A stretch of DNA of 57,569 nt from Chloroflexi bacterium OHK40 (GCA_004367505.1 SFCB01000062.1:1-57569), one strand, 5' to 3'; counted from the stretch's first letter, positions 25,478 to 35,189 are shown. Notes: a model not told the origin generated them from the letters alone. Translations and numbers: made by a program.

Positions 25478-26605
25478 ATGGCAACCATGGCAACGACTCG
25501 CCCGGGCAGGAGATCCGGGAGCCGCCTGCTGCGCGATGTGCTGATCAATGGGAGCCTGGCAATCCTCTGCATTCTGTGGCTGATCCCGCTGCTCGGCCTG
25601 TTGATCTCGTCTTTTCGCGAGCGCGCCGATATCGCCACCAGCGGCTGGTGGACGATCTTCCCCCATCGCGAGTATGTGACGGAAAGCCAGATCGATCTCG
25701 GTCGTGGCTTCCCCGTCGATCAGCCAATCACCCTCGACCAGCTGGGGGTGACGGTCACCGATGACCAGCTGCGGGCCGGGTATACGCTGCCCGATGGGCG
25801 CCGGGTGATCTGGGCCAATCGCCGCGCCCGCCTGATCGATGTGCAGAGCCAGCAGTGGGCCGCCAATACCAACTTTACCCTCGGCAACTACCAGGCCGTG
25901 CTGCTCGGCCAGCAGTATACCTACACCCTCGAGGATGGCTCCACGCGCACCGAGCAGGGCGAGAACATGGGTAAGGCCTTCCTCAACTCGCTCACGGTGA
26001 CGATCCCGGCCACGGTGATCCCCATCCTGCTGGCCGCCTTCGCCGCCTACGCCTTCGCCTGGATGCGCTTCCCCGGTCGGCGCCTGATGTTCGCCATGGT
26101 TGTCGGCCTGCTCGTCATCCCGAGCCAGGTGGCGATGATCCCGCTCCTGAGAACCTTCAGCGGCATGCAGGTCACGGGCACCTTCCTGGCCCTCTGGCTC
26201 GTCCACACCGGCTTCGGGCTCTCCCTGGCGATCTACCTGCTCTATAACTACATCAGCGGTCTGCCCCGCGAGATCCTCGAGTCGGCTTTTATCGATGGGG
26301 CCTCGCCCTTCACCATGTTCATGCGCCTGATCCTGCCTCTCTCGGTTCCGGCTCTGGCCTCCTTCGCGATCTTCCAGTTTATGTGGGTCTGGAACGACTA
26401 CCTTAACGCCCTGATCTTCCTCGGCTCAGCACCGGATCAGCAGGTGGTTACGATCAAGCTGGCCCAGATGATCGGGTCGCGCGGCCAGGACTGGCACCTG
26501 CTCACGGCAGGCGGTTTCGTCTCGATGGTGCTGCCGCTGATCGTCTTCTTCTCGCTGCAGCGCTACTTCGTGCGTGGCCTCCTGGCAGGCTCGGTGAAGG
26601 GGTAA
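25478..26605 (+). CDS. ABC sugar permease, AglG-like
   Basis: A 375-residue permease. After the first helix (about 25-45) there is a large non-membrane segment of roughly 100 residues (from about FRERADIATSGWWTIFPH through NYQAVLLGQQYTYTLEDGST), then the channel helices and the EAA loop EILESAFIDGASPFTMFMRL. A long periplasmic insert at this place is a known feature of AglG-type permeases. The ATG at 25478 directly abuts the previous stop; an ATG at 25487 is an alternative. It ends the importer. No nucleotide-binding subunit is encoded nearby. Confidence 0.9.
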   Translation: MATMATTRPGRRSGSRLLRDVLINGSLAILCILWLIPLLGLLISSFRERADIATSGWWTIFPHREYVTESQIDLGRGFPVDQPITLDQLGVTVTDDQLRAGYTLPDGRRVIWANRRARLIDVQSQQWAANTNFTLGNYQAVLLGQQYTYTLEDGSTRTEQGENMGKAFLNSLTVTIPATVIPILLAAFAAYAFAWMRFPGRRLMFAMVVGLLVIPSQVAMIPLLRTFSGMQVTGTFLALWLVHTGFGLSLAIYLLYNYISGLPREILESAFIDGASPFTMFMRLILPLSVPALASFAIFQFMWVWNDYLNALIFLGSAPDQQVVTIKLAQMIGSRGQDWHLLTAGGFVSMVLPLIVFFSLQRYFVRGLLAGSVKG

Positions 26606-26906
26606 CAGCCTTCACCTCTGCACAGGGCGGGCGGCGTGATGCCTCGCATCATGTCGCCCGCCCTGTGTGTGCCCGTCTGTACGCCGTAGGATCAGGGGGG
26701 CGGTCACGCGTGCGGAAACAGCCGAGCTGTTCGGGCATGGGATGGCCGGGAAGGGCTCCATCCTCCCCGAAACTCCATCCTCGATGCCCAACCACTGAGG
26801 TTGGAACGGTACTGGCACGTTCGGCTTGTTCCCGTGCAGCGGCGGGGAGGGCTGGCGCGCGTTCGAACGCCATCTGCATGCGGTGATCTGGTTCCTGGTG
26901 CTCGAC
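26606..26906. other. 301-base convergent intergenic region
   Basis: This gap lies between the AglG-like gene and the convergent GH36 gene. Apart from the long terminator hairpin at 26621-26667 I see no gene; open frames here overlap on several frames and lack ribosome sites or recognisable sequence. Confidence 0.5.
26621..26667. terminator. 22-bp bidirectional terminator-like hairpin
   Basis: Bases 26621-26642 pair with 26646-26667 along 22 bp, including two G-U wobbles on the plus-strand RNA, with a 3-base loop CTC. It is 15 bases after the permease stop and between convergent genes. There is no T-tract. Confidence 0.75.
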
Positions 26907-28991
26907 TCAGACCCGCCGGATGTGCCGTACGGTACTCTCGAAGTCGCCGAGCTCCAGCATGAGCCCGGATCGCATCCACGCCAGCCCTGAGCGGGCGCCC
27001 TCAAAGCCCTCAACGGTGTAGCGGGCCGTGGGGTCGAGGCCGCGCAGGGAGATCGGTGGGAGCAGTGTGTTCAGCGGCAGATGGGTGCGGAAGGCGAAGA
27101 GGACACCCTCGGACTTGTCTTTGGCCATGTACTGGAGGGCCGAGAGCGGATGGGCCTGGGGCGAACGGAGGCGGTAGAGGTCGCCCAGCTGCACGAGGTG
27201 CCGCAGCTCCTTGTAGCGGGCGATCCAGCGCGCCGCCTCGGCCCGCTTCGCAGCGTCCCACTTCAGCAGGTGCCCGCCCACGCCGAGCACACCGCACATG
27301 CTCACGTGGAAGCGGAAGGCCAGCGGCAGGTGAGCCGGCCCCATGTCGGTGACCCAGGACTCCATGGTGCTTGCCGGGAAGATCTGCGAGAAGCCCTCCT
27401 GGATGGCCAGCCGCGCCGTGGGCTCAGTGTTGTCGCTCACCCAGATCTGGTCGGCCAGCCGTAGGATGCCCAGGTCGGCCCGACCGCCGCCGCCCGAGCA
27501 GCTCTGCCAGACAACGTGGGGGTGTCGCTTGCGCAGTGTGCCCCACACGCGGTACAGACCGTGAACGTAGCGCACCCAGAGCTCCCGTGGGTCGCCAGGG
27601 GCGTTGGGCCACCCCGGCTGGCTCACGTTCCGGTTCATGTCCCATTTGATGAAGGTGATCTTGTGATCTGCGAGCAAGCGGTCGAGCATCCCGAGAACGT
27701 GATCCTGCACATCCTCTCGGGCAAAGTTGAGGATGAGCTGGTTCCGGCCCATGGTGGGGGTGCGGGTGGGGAAGTGGATCGTCCAGTCGGGGTGTGCCCG
27801 GTAGAGCTCGCTGTCAGGATTGACCATCTCTGGCTCGATCCAGAGGCCAAATTCCATGCCCAGGGCGTTCACCCGCTCGATCAGTGGCCCGAGCCCACGG
27901 GGGAACTTGCGCGCGTCGGGCCACCAGTCGCCCAGGGCGGCGCGATCATTGTCGCGGCGGTGGAACCAGCCGTCGTCAACGACGAAGAGCTCCACGCCCA
28001 TCTCGGCGGCGAGCTCCGCCAGCGCGATCTGCGAGGGCTCATCGACATCGAACTCGGTTGCCTCCCACGAGTTGTAGAGCACTTTGTGGATCGCTGTGCC
28101 GTGGGGCAGGAGCGTCTCGCGCACCAGGTCGTGGAGGCGCCGGCTCGCCCCGCCGAAGCCCTCGCTGCTGTAACCGGCAAAGCAGCCCGGCGTGGTCAGG
28201 GTCTCGCCGGGGTTCAGCCGCCAGGCAAAGTCCCAGTCGTTGAGGCCCAGGCTTACACGGGTGGATCCGAAGTCGGTAGTCTCGGCGACCAGCTTCCAGT
28301 TGCCGCTCCAGGCCAGGGCGCCGTACCACAGCTCGCCGTTCTCCTCTGTGGCGTCGCCGCGGTCTACCGCGAACCAGGGGTTGGCGTGGTGGCTGGTGGT
28401 GATGCGGCGGCTCTCCAGCACCTTCAGGCCGGGAAGGAGCGGCTCGCGGCGCAGGTGGAACTCGTCCACGTGGCGGCCGGTCAGGTAGCTCAGGCGGTAG
28501 TGCTCGCCGGGTGGCAGGTGCCACTGGGCCGACCAGATCCGTTCGATGGTGACGGGGGCGTTGTCGTGGTTGGTGACACTGGCCCAGCGCTCGATCAGGT
28601 CATAGCGCTCGTGGGCGCGGTAGTGTAACTGGACGTGCAGGGGGTAGGCTGTATCGCGGAGGTGAATGCGCAGCTCAGGGGTGGGTTCCGCAATGATCTC
28701 GGCGGAATCAAAGCGTAGCACTACATCGCGGACGCCATCGGCAAAGGTGAGCTTCAGGCAGGGATCGATAAATTTGACATCCTCGTAGCCGGGGAACTCC
28801 TCGGGGGTGAGGTGACCCACGTTGTTAAAGCTCCAGAAAGCCGGATCGGGCGCTGGGGGGTAGTCGCTGAGGTCCGGGAGGCGTGGCCCCCAGTACCGGT
28901 GGGCCAGCAGCCCGGACCGGTTCAGGCCGAGGGCGTAGGCGGTTGTGGTTGTCTCCAGCACCCAGCCGTGATCAGTTGCGTGGATGGGCAT
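26907..28991 (-). CDS. Alpha-galactosidase, GH36
   Basis: A 694-residue cytoplasmic enzyme with no signal peptide. An N-terminal beta-sandwich (about 1-290) precedes the (beta/alpha)8 barrel, and a C-terminal beta domain closes it. GH36 signatures are clear: LYNSWEATEFD, LFVVDDGWFHRRDNDRAALG, GLWIEPEMV, KWDMNR with the nucleophile Asp451, QSCSGGGGRAD, and WVSDNTEP with the acid/base Asp520. It retains alpha-configured product in this family and acts on melibiose or raffinose-type sugars. The ATG at 28991 gives MPIHATDHGW; the longer in-frame form runs into the shared promoter region. It is divergent from malQ and convergent with the AglEFG-like importer, which may supply its substrate. Confidence 0.92.
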   Translation of the reverse strand: MPIHATDHGWVLETTTTAYALGLNRSGLLAHRYWGPRLPDLSDYPPAPDPAFWSFNNVGHLTPEEFPGYEDVKFIDPCLKLTFADGVRDVVLRFDSAEIIAEPTPELRIHLRDTAYPLHVQLHYRAHERYDLIERWASVTNHDNAPVTIERIWSAQWHLPPGEHYRLSYLTGRHVDEFHLRREPLLPGLKVLESRRITTSHHANPWFAVDRGDATEENGELWYGALAWSGNWKLVAETTDFGSTRVSLGLNDWDFAWRLNPGETLTTPGCFAGYSSEGFGGASRRLHDLVRETLLPHGTAIHKVLYNSWEATEFDVDEPSQIALAELAAEMGVELFVVDDGWFHRRDNDRAALGDWWPDARKFPRGLGPLIERVNALGMEFGLWIEPEMVNPDSELYRAHPDWTIHFPTRTPTMGRNQLILNFAREDVQDHVLGMLDRLLADHKITFIKWDMNRNVSQPGWPNAPGDPRELWVRYVHGLYRVWGTLRKRHPHVVWQSCSGGGGRADLGILRLADQIWVSDNTEPTARLAIQEGFSQIFPASTMESWVTDMGPAHLPLAFRFHVSMCGVLGVGGHLLKWDAAKRAEAARWIARYKELRHLVQLGDLYRLRSPQAHPLSALQYMAKDKSEGVLFAFRTHLPLNTLLPPISLRGLDPTARYTVEGFEGARSGLAWMRSGLMLELGDFESTVRHIRRV

Positions 28992-29161
28992 CGCTACACT
29001 CCGCAAAGCTGCGAGGGTTCGCTGTGGTGGTTGGCGCGATTGTACCACCTGTCCGCCAGGCCCCCGATAGACAACGCTCCCGCCAACTCGTGCTACAATG
29101 GCGCCCGCGATCTGGCGCACCGGGAGCGGCCCCGACGCCGTATGTTGTTGGAGAGAAGGCC
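28992..29161. promoter_or_regulatory. Shared promoter region of the GH36 and malQ genes
   Basis: Both strands carry a TACAAT -10-like element, at 29094-29099 for malQ and at 29039-29044 (reverse) for the GH36 gene. The matching -35 elements are poor (TAGACA at 29068-29073 for malQ, with a long 20-base spacer). No LacI-type palindrome like those of the two regulators was found. Confidence 0.45.
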
Positions 29162-30718
29162 ATGCGCTTCCCTCGTTCGAGTGGCGTCCTGCTCCACCCT
29201 ACCTCCCTGCCCGGCCCATGGGGCATCGGCGACCTCGGTCCGGCGGCGTATGCCTTTGTAGACTTTCTCGTGGCCGCTGGCCAGGGCCTCTGGCAGATCT
29301 TGCCCCTCGGTCCCACCGGCTACGGCGACTCGCCCTACCAGTGTTTCTCGGCGGTGGCGGGTAACCCACTGCTGGTGAGCCTCGACGCGCTGGTCGGCCA
29401 CGGCCTGCTCAGCGCCGAAGAGGTGGCCGCTGCGGCGGATGGGCAGCCCCTGTCCCTCGATCAGGTCGACTATGGCGCGGTGATTGGCTTTAAGCTTCCG
29501 CTGCTCCGCCGCAGCTACGAGCGGCTGTGGGCCGGCGCAGCACCGGAGGTGGCCGCGGCCTTTGAGGCCTTCAAGGCGGCCAATGCCGCCTGGCTCGACG
29601 ACTACGCCCTCTTCATGGCCCTGAAGGATGCCCACGGCGGCGCTGCCTGGAGCGGATGGCCCCCGGAGTTGCGGGCTCGCCAGCCTGAGGCCCTGGCGCG
29701 GGCTCGCGCCGAACACGCCCCGGCCATCGAGGTGCAGCGCTACCTCCAGTTCCTCTTCTTCAGCCAGTGGGCCCCACTGAAGGCCTACGCCAATGCGCGG
29801 GGCATCAGCATTATCGGCGATGCGCCGATCTTTGTTGCCTACGATAGCGCCGACGTCTGGGCCAACCCCGAACTCTTCTTCCTCGACGCGCAGGGCCTGC
29901 CCACCGTGGTGGCGGGGGTACCGCCCGACTACTTCAGCGCCACTGGCCAGCGCTGGGGCAATCCCCTCTACCGCTGGGAGCGCATGGCCGCCGACGGCTA
30001 TGCCTGGTGGGTGGCGCGGCTGCGGGCCGCTTTCGCCCAGGTAGATATTCTGCGCCTGGATCACTTCCGTGGCTTTGCGGCCTACTGGGAGGTGCCCGCC
30101 ACCCAGGAGACGGCGATCCACGGCCGCTGGGTGCGTGGCCCGGGCGCCGCGCTGTTCCGCCGGCTTGAGCAGGAGCTCGGCAGCTTGCCAATCATCGCCG
30201 AGGATCTCGGGCTGATCACCCCCGACGTGCACGCCTTGCGCGAGCAGTTCGATCTTCCCGGAATGAAAATCCTGCAGTTCGCCTTCGACGGCGACGCCGC
30301 CAACCCCTACCTGCCCCACCATCACGTGCGCAACTGTGTCGTCTACACCGGTACCCACGACAACGACACAACCATTGGCTGGTTCACCGGGCTGAGCGAG
30401 GATCAGCGCAACATTGTGCGCGCCTACCTCGGCCGCGATGGCTCCGATATCGCCTGGGAGCTGATCCGCGCCGCCTTCATGTCGGTCGCCGATCTGGCCG
30501 TCGTACCATTCCAGGATATCCTCCGGCTCGGCAGCGACGCGCGCATGAATACGCCCGGGTTGCTGGGTGCCAACTGGGGCTGGCGCTTCCGCGCCGAGGC
30601 CCTCAACGGCGACGTCGCCGGCGCGCTGCGCTTCTTCACCGCGCTCTACGACCGGCTGCCTACTCACCTCAGGCCGGCCCGCGGTGAGCCACCAGCCTAC
30701 AATCCAGTAGAATCCTGA
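29162..30718 (+). CDS. malQ: 4-alpha-glucanotransferase (amylomaltase), GH77
   Basis: A 518-residue enzyme of normal bacterial MalQ length. The N-terminal signature RSSGVLLHPTSLPGPWGIGD and then GDSPYQCFSAVAGNP are diagnostic. The catalytic residues appear as DILRLDHFRG (nucleophile Asp), IIAEDLGLI (acid/base Glu) and GTHDNDTT (stabilising Asp). MalQ moves alpha-1,4-glucan segments between malto-oligosaccharides and releases glucose in the cytoplasm. The ATG at 29162 has GAGAAGG upstream. It is transcribed away from the GH36 gene and ends before a repeat-rich convergent terminator region shared with recF. Confidence 0.95.
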   Translation: MRFPRSSGVLLHPTSLPGPWGIGDLGPAAYAFVDFLVAAGQGLWQILPLGPTGYGDSPYQCFSAVAGNPLLVSLDALVGHGLLSAEEVAAAADGQPLSLDQVDYGAVIGFKLPLLRRSYERLWAGAAPEVAAAFEAFKAANAAWLDDYALFMALKDAHGGAAWSGWPPELRARQPEALARARAEHAPAIEVQRYLQFLFFSQWAPLKAYANARGISIIGDAPIFVAYDSADVWANPELFFLDAQGLPTVVAGVPPDYFSATGQRWGNPLYRWERMAADGYAWWVARLRAAFAQVDILRLDHFRGFAAYWEVPATQETAIHGRWVRGPGAALFRRLEQELGSLPIIAEDLGLITPDVHALREQFDLPGMKILQFAFDGDAANPYLPHHHVRNCVVYTGTHDNDTTIGWFTGLSEDQRNIVRAYLGRDGSDIAWELIRAAFMSVADLAVVPFQDILRLGSDARMNTPGLLGANWGWRFRAEALNGDVAGALRFFTALYDRLPTHLRPARGEPPAYNPVES

Positions 30719-30760
30719 TGGCCTGATGGATCGTCCACGACACAGGGGAGCCCCCCGTAC

Positions 30761-30828
30761 AGCCGCCCCAATGGGGCGGCTCTATGCCCCAATGGGGCGG
30801 CTCTATGCCCCAATGGGGCGGCTCCAGG
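30761..30828. repeat. Three 21-bp tandem repeats forming stem-loops between malQ and recF
   Basis: The 21-bp unit beginning CCCCAATGGGGCGGCTCTATG occurs at 30766-30786 and 30787-30807, with a third copy at 30808-30828 that differs in its last bases. The first copy extends into a perfect palindrome AGCCGCCCCA-A-TGGGGCGGCT (30761-30781), and each unit holds CCCC-AAT-GGGG. It lies between convergent genes, so it can act as a bidirectional terminator; the tandem duplication is unusual. Confidence 0.8.
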
Positions 30829-30831
30829 CAT

Positions 30832-32010
30832 TCACGACGGGTACACGCGCCCCCCCTCCACGCGCAACCGCGTGCTCGCCGCGAGGAACTCGGGGCTGAA
30901 GTCGGCGAGGTCGGTCGCCGTGAGCAGGGTCTGCTGGCCCGGTCGCTGAATCACCTCAAGCATGTGGGCCCGGCGCTCGGCGTCCAGCTCGCTGAGCAGG
31001 TCGTCCAGTAGCAGCACGGGCGTGTCGCCGCTGCGCTGGCGCATGAGCGCGGCTTCGCCCAGCTTCAGCGCGAGCGTGACGCTGCGCTGCTGGCCGCGGG
31101 AGCCGTAGCGCCCGAGGTTCACCGTGCCCACGGTGAAGGCCAGGTCGTCGCGGTGCGGGCCGATCAGTGTCTGGCCTCGTGCCAGCTCCTCGCGGCGGGT
31201 GGCGCGCAGGGCCTGGCCGATGCGGGCCGCGAGCCCCCCACTGTCGGCTAGGCCGCCGAGCTCCAGGCTGGGCTGGTAGGTGACCGTGAGGGGCGTCTCG
31301 CCGCCGCTGATCGCGCAGAAAAGCGGACCGGCGATCTGGTTCAACTCAGCCACGGCACGCAGCCGCTCGGCCAGCACGTAGCCCCCCGCGGCGGAAAGCT
31401 CCTGGTCCCAGTAGGCCAGTTCATCATCGACGGCGCGTGGCGGGCGGCGGCGTTCGCGCCAGGAGCGCAGGAGGCTGTTGCGCTGCTGCACGAGCTTCTG
31501 GTAGTGGGCGAGGGTGCGCACGTAGTGCGGGTCGATCTGGGAGAGGGTGATGTCGAGGTAGCGGCGGCGCTCGGCGGGGGGGCCATCCACCAGGGTCAGG
31601 TCGGCGGGGGTGAAGAGCACCACCCGCAGCTGGCCCACCAGATCGAGGGCGCGGGCGGGTCGTTTCTCGATCCGCACGATCCTGGTCGAGGTATTGGTGA
31701 GCTGGCCGTCCTCGTCGGCGCGGCGCTGCACAATCACTTCGAGGCGCACCCGGCCGGCCAGCCGCTGCACCTCGGCGGCCACCCTGGCGAAGGGCGTGAC
31801 GCCAGCCTCGCCCTCGGCCTCCCAGCGTACCAGCTCGCGATCAGCGGTAATGCGGGGCGATCGGGTCGTCGCCAGGTAGTAGAGCGCCTCAAGCACGCTC
31901 GTCTTGCCGGCGGCGTTGGGACCGTAGAGCAGCGTGATCCCCGGCGACAGCTGTAGATCCAGGCGCTGGTAGTTTCGGAAGTCGCGCAGGCTGAGCGTGG
32001 TGACGTGCAT
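30832..32010 (-). CDS. recF: DNA replication and repair protein RecF
   Basis: A 392-residue SMC-like ATPase, normal in length. It opens with [20 protein letters not shown], and Walker A is GPNAAGKTS (30-38). Later come the family motifs [33 protein letters not shown], the signature [14 protein letters not shown] and Walker [14 protein letters not shown]. RecF binds gapped DNA and helps RecOR load RecA. It is not next to dnaA, dnaN or gyrB here, so the common replication cluster is not conserved. The idi gene lies 86 bases upstream on the same strand and may share its transcript. Confidence 0.95.
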   Translation of the reverse strand: MHVTTLSLRDFRNYQRLDLQLSPGITLLYGPNAAGKTSVLEALYYLATTRSPRITADRELVRWEAEGEAGVTPFARVAAEVQRLAGRVRLEVIVQRRADEDGQLTNTSTRIVRIEKRPARALDLVGQLRVVLFTPADLTLVDGPPAERRRYLDITLSQIDPHYVRTLAHYQKLVQQRNSLLRSWRERRRPPRAVDDELAYWDQELSAAGGYVLAERLRAVAELNQIAGPLFCAISGGETPLTVTYQPSLELGGLADSGGLAARIGQALRATRREELARGQTLIGPHRDDLAFTVGTVNLGRYGSRGQQRSVTLALKLGEAALMRQRSGDTPVLLLDDLLSELDAERRAHMLEVIQRPGQQTLLTATDLADFSPEFLAASTRLRVEGGRVYPS

Positions 32011-32096
32011 AGCGGTGCCCAGGGGGCAGGGAGAGACCCATCGGTGGGCGGTGGCGCCAGCCTGTCACACCACCCGGCAAACAGCCGCTCAGCCGC

Positions 32097-33131
32097 TTAC
32101 CGGATCAGCTCAAGCTGTTTGAGGTCGGCCAGCTTCGCGCAGCCACTGCAGAACATCGCCACGCGCAGCTCACGAATGAAGCTCTGGAGCCCCTCAACCA
32201 CGGCGGCGGCGCCACGCTCGTCGATCGCGCTGGCAAGGGCGGGCTTGGCGGTTCCGGCAAGATCCGCGCCGAGGGCGATCGCCTTGGCCACGTCCACCCC
32301 GCTCCGCACCCCACCCGAGCCGATCAGCGTCACATCGGGGAGAGCGGCGCGCACCTGGCGGATGCACTCCGTTGTAGGCAGACCCCAGTCGGCGAAGGCG
32401 CCGGCCACCCGGCGGCCGGCATCGTCGGGCTGGCGGAAGCGCTCCACCTCACTCCAACTGGTGCCGCCGGCGCCGGCCACGTCGATCACCCGCACGCCAC
32501 AGTCGTAGAGGCGCCGCGCGTCGTGGGCGGAGATGCCATTGCCCACCTCCTTCACCACCACCGGCACCTCGAGGGCGCGGCATACCTGCTCGATCCGGGC
32601 CAGCAGGCCCCGAAAGTTCGTATTCCCCTCGGGCTGCACCGCCTCCTGCAGCGGGTTGAGGTGCAGGATCAGCGCGTCGGCCTCGATCATCTCCACCGCG
32701 CGCCGGCACTGCTCCACGCCGAAGCCGTAGTTCAGTTGTACGGCGCCAAGATTGGCTAGCAGCGGAATGCGCGGCGCCACCCGCCGTACCTGGTAGGTCG
32801 GGGCGAGCCGCCCGTCCACCACGGCGGCCCGTTGCGAGCCGACGCCCATGGGGAGCCCGATCGTCTCGGCGGCCTCGGCCAGGGCGAGGTTGATCTTCTC
32901 GGCCACGCTGGCCCCGCCGGTCATCGAGCTGATCAGCAGCGGCGCCGCGATCGGCTTGCCCAGAAAACTGCTGCGAGTATCAATCTCCGCCAGATCCAGC
33001 TCGGGGAGGGACGTGTGCGGCAGCCTGTAGGCGGCAAAACCGGTGGCCACACCCTTTGCGGCCACATCCTCGCCCAGGACGATCCGGATATGCTCCGCCT
33101 TGCGCCCCTCCGTCTGCCCCTCGTCGGGCAT
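32097..33131 (-). CDS. fni: Isopentenyl-diphosphate delta-isomerase, type 2 (FMN-dependent)
   Basis: A 344-residue TIM-barrel flavoprotein. The N-terminal [20 protein letters not shown], the SSMTGGA segment, [26 protein letters not shown], the [11 protein letters not shown] strand, [10 protein letters not shown] and [11 protein letters not shown] are all hallmarks of type 2 isomerase, including FMN and phosphate sites. It interconverts isopentenyl and dimethylallyl diphosphate for isoprenoid synthesis, using reduced FMN and NADPH. The ATG at 33131 has a strong promoter about 50 bases upstream. It is not related to type 1 Idi. It may be cotranscribed with recF downstream. Confidence 0.95.
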   Translation of the reverse strand: MPDEGQTEGRKAEHIRIVLGEDVAAKGVATGFAAYRLPHTSLPELDLAEIDTRSSFLGKPIAAPLLISSMTGGASVAEKINLALAEAAETIGLPMGVGSQRAAVVDGRLAPTYQVRRVAPRIPLLANLGAVQLNYGFGVEQCRRAVEMIEADALILHLNPLQEAVQPEGNTNFRGLLARIEQVCRALEVPVVVKEVGNGISAHDARRLYDCGVRVIDVAGAGGTSWSEVERFRQPDDAGRRVAGAFADWGLPTTECIRQVRAALPDVTLIGSGGVRSGVDVAKAIALGADLAGTAKPALASAIDERGAAAVVEGLQSFIRELRVAMFCSGCAKLADLKQLELIR

Positions 33132-33178
33132 CGCATCCTCCTCTGCTGTGCTGCGGCATTCGGACGCCCTGTCTGCCG

Positions 33179-33207
33179 ATCATACCAGCAAAGAAGGGGG
33201 GCGTCAA
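33179..33207 (-). promoter_or_regulatory. Promoter of the type 2 idi gene
   Basis: On the minus strand, TTGACG (33202-33207) is followed after 17 bases by TATGAT (33179-33184). It lies about 45 bases upstream of the idi ATG in the 177-base gap shared with the divergent GH13 gene. I did not find a comparably good plus-strand promoter. Confidence 0.65.
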
Positions 33208-33308
33208 ACCATCACCGTGGCACACATCTTGCTGGACACTACCCCGGCTCCGCGCCGTCAGTGTTTTCGCGGAGCCTCTATCACGAGTCATCAGGGTAAG
33301 GAGCGGAG

Positions 33309-35183
33309 ATGACCACCCAGGAGGCCCGGAAGAAGCAGGGAGCGCCGGCCGCGCAGCGCGCCCCCACCCGCAAGTCCACGCCGCGCGCCCGCGACGCCCA
33401 AGCCTCGCCCCATCCCGGTATGGGCGCGGTGCCCATCGAAGGCGGCACAACCTTTCGTGTCTGGGCGCCCAACGCCGATGCCGTCTTCGTGGCCGGCAGC
33501 TTCAACGACTGGTCGCCCGACGCGGCGCCACTCGGCTCCGACGGTGATGGCTACTGGTCAACCCACTGTGAGGGCGTTGGCCCCGGTGAGCGCTACAAGT
33601 TCTGCATCCTCAACGGTGACCTCGAGCTCTGGCGCAACGACCCCTACGCCCGTGAGCTAACCAACTCGGTGGGCGAGGCAGTTATTCACGACCCGCGCTT
33701 CGACTGGGGCAACGACGACTACCGTACACCGCCCTGGAACGAATTGGTGATCTACGAGCTGCATGTCGGCACCTTTGCCGTACCCGAGGGCGCGGAGCGA
33801 GGCACCTTCGACAGCGCGATCGAGCGGCTCGGCTACCTGCGCGAGCTCGGGGTGAACGCCGTTCTCGTGATGCCGCCGATGGAGTTCGCCGGCGACGTGA
33901 GCTGGGGCTACAACCCGGCTCACCCGTTTGCCGTCGAGAGCGCCTATGGCGGCCCCCAGGCCTTTAAGCGCTTTGTCAAGGCCGCTCACGACCATGGCAT
34001 CGCCGTCATCCTCGATGTGGTCTATAACCACTTCGGCCCGTCCGACATCGACCTCTGGCAGTTCGACGGCTGGAGCGAGAACGGCATGGGCGGGATCTAC
34101 TTCTACAATGACTGGCGGGCCAACACGCCCTGGGGCGACACCCGGCCCGACTATGGCCGGCACGAGGTGCGCCAGTATATCGTCGACAACGCCATGATGT
34201 GGCTGGAGGACTACCACGTCGATGGGCTGCGCTTCGATGCGACGGCCTACATCCGGAACGTCAAGGGCACCGAGCACGAGGGCGACAACCTGCCCGAGGG
34301 CTGGGACCTGCTGCGCTGGATCAACGACGAGGTCAAGCGGCGTCAGCCCTGGAAGATCACCATCGCCGAGGACCTGCGCAACAGCGAGGCCATCACCGCG
34401 CCCACCGCTGCGGGCGGCGCCGGATTTGATGCCCAGTGGGATGCGGCCTTCGTCCACCCGGTGCGTGAGGCGATCATCACCCAGGACGACGTACATCGCA
34501 ACGTGATGGCGGTAGCCAATGCCATCGGCCACAGCTACAACGGCGATGCCTTCCGCCGCGTGATCTACACCGAGTCCCACGACGAGGTGGCCAACGGCAA
34601 GGCCCGCGTGCCCGAAGAAATCTGGCCCGAGAACGCCGCGAGCATCTGGGCTAAAAAGCGCTCCACCCTCGGCGCCGCCCTGGTCTTCACTGCCCCGGGC
34701 ATTCCCATGATCTTTCAGGGCCAGGAGTTCCTGGAAGATGGCTGGTTCCAGGACCAGAAGCCCCTGGACTGGGCCAAACTAGAGCGCTTCCCGGGTATCG
34801 CCGCCCTCTACCGCGATCTCTTTCGCCTGCGCCGCAACTGGGAGAATGGCACCCGTGGCCTGATCGGCCGGGGCTGCGCGATCTATCACGTCAACCTCGA
34901 CGCGAAAGTACTGGCCTTCCACCGCTGGGACGAGGGCGGCCCGGGCGACAGCGTCGTGGTGGTGGCGAACCTCACCGCCACGCCCTGGCAGGACTACTGG
35001 GTAGGCATGCCGGCCGAGGGGCTGTGGAAGGTGCGCTTCAACAGCGACTGGGAGGGCTACGACCCCGAGTTCGACAACTTCTACACGCCGGATGTCACCG
35101 CCATTCCCGATGGCCAGGACGGCCAGCCCTGTAAGGGAGCGGTGAACCTGGGCCCCTACAGCGTGGTGATCCTGTCGCAGTAG
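33309..35183 (+). CDS. GH13 enzyme with N-terminal CBM48, branching-enzyme-like
   Basis: A 624-residue protein. A basic, disordered N-terminus (1-40) precedes a CBM48/isoamylase-type domain (TTFRVWAPNADAVFVAGSFN onwards, about 45-130). The GH13 barrel has WNELVIYELHVGTF, the DVVYNHFGPSD region I, HVDGLRFDAT with nucleophile Asp310, TIAEDLRN with acid Glu354, and YTESHDEVANG with Asp425. The family layout fits a 1,4-alpha-glucan branching enzyme or a close GH13 relative; a trehalose-releasing or debranching role cannot be excluded. It has no signal peptide, so it acts on intracellular glucan. GGTAAGGAG lies upstream of the ATG at 33309. The convergent hydrolase gene ends six bases after its stop. 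Confidence 0.85.
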   Translation: MTTQEARKKQGAPAAQRAPTRKSTPRARDAQASPHPGMGAVPIEGGTTFRVWAPNADAVFVAGSFNDWSPDAAPLGSDGDGYWSTHCEGVGPGERYKFCILNGDLELWRNDPYARELTNSVGEAVIHDPRFDWGNDDYRTPPWNELVIYELHVGTFAVPEGAERGTFDSAIERLGYLRELGVNAVLVMPPMEFAGDVSWGYNPAHPFAVESAYGGPQAFKRFVKAAHDHGIAVILDVVYNHFGPSDIDLWQFDGWSENGMGGIYFYNDWRANTPWGDTRPDYGRHEVRQYIVDNAMMWLEDYHVDGLRFDATAYIRNVKGTEHEGDNLPEGWDLLRWINDEVKRRQPWKITIAEDLRNSEAITAPTAAGGAGFDAQWDAAFVHPVREAIITQDDVHRNVMAVANAIGHSYNGDAFRRVIYTESHDEVANGKARVPEEIWPENAASIWAKKRSTLGAALVFTAPGIPMIFQGQEFLEDGWFQDQKPLDWAKLERFPGIAALYRDLFRLRRNWENGTRGLIGRGCAIYHVNLDAKVLAFHRWDEGGPGDSVVVVANLTATPWQDYWVGMPAEGLWKVRFNSDWEGYDPEFDNFYTPDVTAIPDGQDGQPCKGAVNLGPYSVVILSQ

Positions 35184-35189
35184 CGGAGG

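Noticed and set aside
22257-26206. Two minus-strand open frames of 650 and 678 codons
   Set aside because: They lie antisense to the AglE-like lipoprotein and AglF/AglG-like permeases and show only shadow composition.
30761-30828. Possible CRISPR array
   Set aside because: The 21-bp units abut directly with no spacers and there are no cas genes, so it is a tandem hairpin repeat.
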